Shown one piece after another: positions 15,770-19,914 of a DNA stretch of 19,914 nucleotides. The notes beneath the pieces are model-generated. The model had not been told where the DNA came from and ran no database searches. It was given only the letters and a program-made list of their open reading frames with translations. Within the stretch, counting starts at the first letter, position 1. Every line of letters starts with the position of its first letter. The position numbers were made by a program, and so were the translations under genes. The stretch is from Bacillota bacterium (GTDB taxonomy: Bacteria > Bacillota_A > Clostridia > Lachnospirales > WQUN01): contig WQTQ01000203.1 of NCBI GenBank assembly GCA_009786175.1, positions 1-19,914 on the forward strand, in the 5' to 3' direction.

Positions 15770-17941
15770 ATGAAAGGCAAGAGTACACTAACATTAACAG
15801 CAATTTTAGTAGTAATGGCAGGTTTAATAGCTGTTATTGTATTTGGTATCGGAACCGAAAGGCACTTGAGTATTGTCAATATCCGGCAAGGGCTGGACTT
15901 ACAAGGCGGGGTTAGCATTTTGTATGAAGCAGACATCCACAACCCGTCATCAGCCGATATGGCGGCAGCCAATGATCTGCTGCGTAACAGACTTGACTCG
16001 CGGGGCTATACAGAAGCAACTACCGCCCAAGAAGGCGCAAGGCAAATCCGTGTAGACATCCCCGGCGTAGCAGACGCGGAAGCCGCTGTAGCACAAATTG
16101 GCGCAACGGCAATGCTTACCTTTACAGACCAGGCAGGCAATGTCTTGCTTACCGGTGCCCATGTATCACGGGCTAATGCAGGCGTACAGGCTACTGCTCA
16201 CGGTGTGCCGGAAGTAGTTGTAAACCTAGAGTTTACAAGTGAAGGAACACGGTTATTTGCCGACGCGACACGAAATAACATTGGCCGTCCGATAATGATT
16301 TGGATGGACGATGAAATGATTAGCTCCCCAATAGTAAACTCGGCAATAACCGACGGTACTGCCGTTATAAGCGGACACTTTACAAATGAAACCGCAAACC
16401 TGCTGGCCACACAAATCCGCCAGGGTTCATTGCCTTTTGGGTTGAACGTTATCAGTATGAACCTGGTAGGTGCGCGCCTTGGTGCGGATGCATTGCGGAC
16501 AAGCGTTATCGCGGGTATTATCGGGGTTATTTTACTGCTTATTTTCTTACTGGCAGTTTACCGTACACTCGGTATAGCAGCAGATTTGGCATTAATTTTG
16601 GACGGGACTTTATTCCTTCTAATTATAAGCGGCTTGGGCATTACCATGAGCTTACCCGGTATTGCAGGTTTGATACTGTCTATCGGTATGGCCACGGACG
16701 CGAATATTGTTATATTTGAACGTATCCGCGAAGAAGTGGCAAGCGGAAAAACATTACGGGCCGCAATGCGTACCGGATACCGCCGCGCACTGCCGGCTAT
16801 TTTAGACAGTAACATTACTACGCTTATCGCGGGTGTCGTACTGTTCCAGCTTGGTACAGGCCCAATCATGGGTTTTGCACAAATGCTGATCATTGGTATT
16901 TTACTGTCCATGTTTACAAGCCTGTTGGTGGGACGTATTGCTGTCAGCTGCCTAATTAACATGAACATAATTAAGCCTGCACACATTCTTAACCAAAAAC
17001 AAAAAGACGCGCTTGAAGCGGCAAACGGCCGTGAAGTAGAGCCGGATACATCTGAATATCCAATTGTACAAAACCGTAAAAAATATTTAGCTTTTTCTGC
17101 AGCAGTAATTGCCATAGGGCTTACATTTGCCGTAGTTAATCAAATTAACGGCAATGGCTTCTTTGACCTGGACGTAGAGTTCTCGGGCGGTACATCTTTT
17201 ACAATTGATATCGGGCAGCCTTTCCAAAACAGCGAGATTGAGTCTATTGTCCGTGACATTACAGGCGAATCGGCCCCGCAAGTACAAGCGATACTTGGCA
17301 CAAACGAGGTATTGATACGTACAACGCAGGTAGACCCTGCTGTGCGTATTGCATTGGTACAAGCTTTTACCGAACGCTTTAACCTGGATAACGAAGCCTT
17401 CACATACTCCGACGTTAGCCCCGCCGTTAGTGCGGCAATGCGCCGTGATGCCATGGTTGCAATCGTAATTGCAACCATCGGGATGCTTTTGTATATTACG
17501 CTGCGCTTCCGCGATGTACGCAAAGGTGCCAGTGCGGTGTTTGCCCAGCTTCATGACGCTGTGGTTGTTCTGTGTGTTTACATGATCTTCCGCGTTCCGC
17601 TAAACTATGCGTTTATCGCGGTAATGCTTACAACCATAGGTTATTCCATTAACGCCACAATTATTATTTTCGACCGTATAAGGGAAAACCGTGTACGCTT
17701 GCCTAAAACGGGCAATGATTCACTTATTAACGTCAGTGTTACACAAACCCTGCGCCGTACATTGTTCTCTACACTTTCGTCCTTTATGGTGGTACTTGTA
17801 CTGTGGATAATTGGTGTGCCCGCAATACGTGAATTTACTTTACCGATAATGGTTGGCTTGCTGTTTGGTGCTTATTCATCTGTATGCTTGTCCGGCTCTG
17901 CATGGTACATGATGTTGAAAGAGAAAAAAGAGCAGGCGTAA
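15770..17941 (+). CDS. secDF: Protein translocase accessory subunit SecDF (fused SecD-SecF)
   Basis: The 723-residue membrane protein joins SecD and SecF in one chain and helps pull secreted proteins through SecYEG using the proton gradient. The SecD half runs to about residue 400: first helix at 7-27, GLDLQGG (41-47), an extracytoplasmic P1-like region, then five helices including GMATDANIVIFERIREE with Asp310. The SecF half begins near residue 437, with its first helix, DVEFSGGTSF (468-477) and GYSINATIIIFDRIREN (624-640). In that last motif most relatives have Asp (SLND or SIND) where this protein has Ala629. The Arg after the helix (R663) is present. The P1 region is rather short, as in other Gram-positive fused forms. 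GGAGG lies eight bases before the ATG. It is the last gene before the long palindrome at 17967-18049. Confidence 0.95.
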   Translation: MKGKSTLTLTAILVVMAGLIAVIVFGIGTERHLSIVNIRQGLDLQGGVSILYEADIHNPSSADMAAANDLLRNRLDSRGYTEATTAQEGARQIRVDIPGVADAEAAVAQIGATAMLTFTDQAGNVLLTGAHVSRANAGVQATAHGVPEVVVNLEFTSEGTRLFADATRNNIGRPIMIWMDDEMISSPIVNSAITDGTAVISGHFTNETANLLATQIRQGSLPFGLNVISMNLVGARLGADALRTSVIAGIIGVILLLIFLLAVYRTLGIAADLALILDGTLFLLIISGLGITMSLPGIAGLILSIGMATDANIVIFERIREEVASGKTLRAAMRTGYRRALPAILDSNITTLIAGVVLFQLGTGPIMGFAQMLIIGILLSMFTSLLVGRIAVSCLINMNIIKPAHILNQKQKDALEAANGREVEPDTSEYPIVQNRKKYLAFSAAVIAIGLTFAVVNQINGNGFFDLDVEFSGGTSFTIDIGQPFQNSEIESIVRDITGESAPQVQAILGTNEVLIRTTQVDPAVRIALVQAFTERFNLDNEAFTYSDVSPAVSAAMRRDAMVAIVIATIGMLLYITLRFRDVRKGASAVFAQLHDAVVVLCVYMIFRVPLNYAFIAVMLTTIGYSINATIIIFDRIRENRVRLPKTGNDSLINVSVTQTLRRTLFSTLSSFMVVLVLWIIGVPAIREFTLPIMVGLLFGAYSSVCLSGSAWYMMLKEKKEQA

Positions 17942-17966
17942 AATATTGGGCTGTTTCCCTGGCTTC

Positions 17967-18049
17967 GAAAACGATATTTCCCTAATGCTCCGAATCGATG
18001 ATTGCCTTCGGCACTAATCGATAGTCGCTTTAGGGAATATATCGTTTTC
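17967..18049. repeat. 83-bp imperfect palindrome between secDF and the ABC-F gene
   Basis: The left arm GAAAACGATATTTCCCTAA (17967-17985) and right arm TTAGGGAATATATCGTTTTC (18030-18049) are complementary except for one extra base. The centre also pairs: ATCGAT (17994-17999) with ATCGAT (18017-18022), and TGCC (18003-18006) with GGCA (18010-18013) around a TTC loop, so the whole element can fold as one long hairpin. On the plus strand the outer arm ends in TTTTC followed by TTT, so it could terminate secDF transcripts. The length and near-perfect ends also suit a small intergenic mobile repeat (MITE-like) or a structured RNA. Confidence 0.75.
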
Positions 18050-18110
18050 TTTAGTAATGAGGCAGCCGAAATCTTACATAAATAAATATTTACATGCGAC
18101 GAGGGACACT

Positions 18111-19739
18111 ATGAGCGTAATTAGAATAAGCGCGGTTACAAAAAAGTACGAAAATAAAACCATACTGCGCGATGTGTATTTTAGAATTGATAAGTCTGAA
18201 AAAGTTGGGCTTGTGGGCAAGAATGGCAGCGGAAAAACAACTCTTTTCAAGTTAATTTTAGGGCGGGAAGAACCGGCAAGCGGCGAAATTTCTATTGATG
18301 AAGGGCTGACTTTCGGCTATTTTTCGCAATTTTCCGAGTTAAATGACAGCGAGTGTATATTGGATATTTTAGATAAAGAATTTTACAGGGTACACGAGCT
18401 TGAGGCGGAGCTGAAGGAAATTGAAATCGCCATAGCCAACTGTCAAGACGATAAAGAGTCCAAAAGGCTTGTAAACAGGCAAATGGAACTGTTTTTTGAA
18501 ATGGACAGGCTTGACGGATGGAATTACAAGTACAAAATTGCCACGGTTTTGTCCAAGCTAAATTTTAGCGAGGAACATCAACTCCTTCCCGTTATGCAGC
18601 TATCCGGCGGGTGGCGGAACAGGGCAAGTCTTGCCCAGTTGTTAATACAAAACCCGGACATTATTCTGCTGGACGAGCCTACAAACTTCCTGGACACGGA
18701 AGGTGTAACATGGTTGGCAGAGTGGCTTAAGAAAAGTTCCGCAACGGTTATTGCCGTGTCTCACGACAGGTGTTTCCTTGACACGGTTACAACCAGGACT
18801 GTTGAAATTGAAAACAACGGGTTGTACGAATACCAAGGCGGATATTCGGAGTATATCCGGCAGAAAAAAATACGAAGCAAAGAATTGGAGCGGGGGTTTG
18901 TTCACCAGGAAGAGCTGCTTATTATGGAAGAAAACGCCATAAAAGACCGGGCCGAACTTGCCAAAATGCTTAAAAACCGCGATAATAAAAGGCTTGGCAG
19001 GCAAATGGCAAGCATAAGCAAAAAGGCCACACCTCTTCCTTCCGAAAGCATTGTCACCACGCTGTACCAGGGCCTACATGTCCCCAACAAAATTGTCAAT
19101 GTCGAAAATATTTCCCTCCAATACGAGGACAAAGAAATACTCCGGGGCGTAACTTTCGAATTGTTCGGCGGCGAGCGAATGGGAATTATCGGGCGGAACG
19201 GCTGCGGCAAATCCACTTTAGTAAAAGCCCTGACAAAAGAAATAACCCCCCAAAGCGGTAAAATATCCTGGGGTGCCGGGGCAAAAATGATATATTTCAA
19301 TCAAGTGCTGGACGAACTGGACGAAAACGACACGGTTTCCCATAATGTAAACGTCTACGGCATGGCGTTTTCTGCCCCGCGCAAAAGGATTAACAGGTTT
19401 TTGGAACTGTTAGGTTTTTCGGAATTTACCTTGGCAGACAAAATAGTGAACCTATCCGGCGGCCAACGGGCAAGGGTTGCCGTTGCCAAATGCCTGCTCT
19501 CCGGCTGTAACACAATTATATTGGACGAGCCAACAAACCACCTGGACATCACATCCATACAAAGCATGGAATGCGCCCTTGTAAACTTCCCCGGCGCGGT
19601 TATTTTCGTAAGCCACGACACGTTTTTTATTGATAAAGTGAGTACGCGGATTTTGGTTTACCAAGATGAAGGAATGACCTTTGAAAATTATGCGGGGAAT
19701 ATCAGTATGTACAACGCGAATGTAGAGTTGGGGGAGTAG
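18111..19739 (+). CDS. ABC-F family ATPase (ribosome-associated, two nucleotide-binding domains)
   Basis: The chosen start at 18111 gives 542 residues beginning MSVIRISAVTKKY, because GAGGG lies seven bases upstream and the ABC fold begins at once. The ATG at 18057 lacks a ribosome site and would add an unrelated 18-residue leader. Domain 1 has Walker A GKNGSGKT (36-43), signature LSGGW (164-168), Walker B LLDEPTNFLD (186-195) and SHD (217-219). A charged linker with coiled-coil character runs from about 251 to 330. Domain 2 has GRNGCGKS (361-368), LSGGQ (448-452), LDEPTNHLD (471-479) and SHD (501-503). There are no membrane segments, as expected for ABC-F proteins, which act on the ribosome in translation or in protection from ribosome-targeting antibiotics. 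Whether this one is housekeeping or a resistance factor cannot be told from these motifs. No attenuating leader peptide typical of inducible resistance genes was recognised. Confidence 0.92.
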   Translation: MSVIRISAVTKKYENKTILRDVYFRIDKSEKVGLVGKNGSGKTTLFKLILGREEPASGEISIDEGLTFGYFSQFSELNDSECILDILDKEFYRVHELEAELKEIEIAIANCQDDKESKRLVNRQMELFFEMDRLDGWNYKYKIATVLSKLNFSEEHQLLPVMQLSGGWRNRASLAQLLIQNPDIILLDEPTNFLDTEGVTWLAEWLKKSSATVIAVSHDRCFLDTVTTRTVEIENNGLYEYQGGYSEYIRQKKIRSKELERGFVHQEELLIMEENAIKDRAELAKMLKNRDNKRLGRQMASISKKATPLPSESIVTTLYQGLHVPNKIVNVENISLQYEDKEILRGVTFELFGGERMGIIGRNGCGKSTLVKALTKEITPQSGKISWGAGAKMIYFNQVLDELDENDTVSHNVNVYGMAFSAPRKRINRFLELLGFSEFTLADKIVNLSGGQRARVAVAKCLLSGCNTIILDEPTNHLDITSIQSMECALVNFPGAVIFVSHDTFFIDKVSTRILVYQDEGMTFENYAGNISMYNANVELGE

Positions 19740-19914
19740 TAATGCTTAAACTAACACATCACCAGTTTACAAGAAAGCCCGTAAAAGCGGCACTTCAAGC
19801 ACAGACAGCAGTTTCGTTAAAGTCAAGATACTGTAGCAAGGAGAAAATCTCGTCGGAATAAAGAGCAGTTTCGAGATTTAGAGCGAAACGGGAGAAAAAT
19901 ATTTCTTGTTGAAT
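19740..19914. other. Right-edge tail without a recognised gene
   Basis: A 39-codon frame begins at 19742 (MLKLTHHQFTRK...) but has no clear ribosome site and resembles nothing I know. Another frame is open from 19821 to the edge (ending ...FRDLERNGRKIFLVE) with no visible start codon. AGCAGTTTCG occurs twice (19807-19816 and 19864-19873), and AAATCTCG (19845-19852) is complementary to CGAGATTT (19872-19879). A decayed gene or the start of a repeat is possible. Confidence 0.3.

Noticed and set aside
17087..17554. 155-codon open frame antisense to secDF
   Set aside because: It lies opposite a strongly conserved gene, is Cys- and Arg-rich like many shadow frames, and has no family resemblance.
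18057..18110. N-terminal extension of the ABC-F protein from the ATG at 18057
   Set aside because: There is no ribosome site, the leader residues do not belong to the ABC fold, and a good GAGGG site precedes the ATG at 18111.
19742..19861. 39-codon gene at the right edge
   Set aside because: No clear ribosome site, no recognisable similarity, and short length; described only as part of the tail.

Overview
The window looks like a piece of a low-to-moderate-GC Firmicutes (Clostridia-type) chromosome. The signs are strong AGGAGG-type ribosome binding sites, a fused SecDF, a secreted protein with a copper-amine-oxidase-N-like stalk domain, short lipoprotein signal peptides, and a serine recombinase of the large Gram-positive mobile-element type. 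No rRNA, tRNA or CRISPR array was found. Species-level assignment is not possible from this sequence alone.

Region 1 (1-4140) looks like the edge of a mobile or defence island. The 3' end of a large serine recombinase (+) runs in from the left edge and converges on a cytoplasmic Sel1-repeat protein (-) with a C-terminal half of unknown function. Upstream of that, on the same strand, is the N-terminal part of an MmeI-type restriction-modification protein. It keeps the nuclease motif but stops exactly where the methyltransferase should begin. Between the two lies a striking array: four 11-bp repeats at an exact 21-bp period, covering the end of the truncated gene and the leader of the Sel1-repeat gene.

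Region 2 (4184-14646, all minus strand) reads in transcription order potA-potB-potC-potD, a complete spermidine/putrescine ABC importer with 4-nt overlaps, then a terminator-like hairpin. After it come a 1723-residue lipoprotein of the bacterial alpha-2-macroglobulin family whose thioester motif appears lost, and a secreted stalk-domain protein coupled to it by an 11-nt gap. The products all belong to the cell envelope or its surface. Related palindromes (CCCCCTGATATC/GATATCAGGGGG) lie beyond both ends of this region.

Region 3 (14647-17941, plus strand) starts with a divergent control region carrying a 10-bp inverted repeat that supplies a TTGACA on each strand. It is followed by a metal-dependent amidohydrolase and, from an extended -10 promoter of its own, secDF, the proton-driven accessory factor of the Sec translocase. 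This SecDF has Ala in place of the usual SecF-half Asp in the proton-relay helix.

Region 4 (17942-19914) contains a long intergenic imperfect palindrome (17967-18049), an ABC-F ATPase gene, and a 175-bp tail with short repeats but no recognisable gene. No intergenic stretch exceeds about 300 bp.
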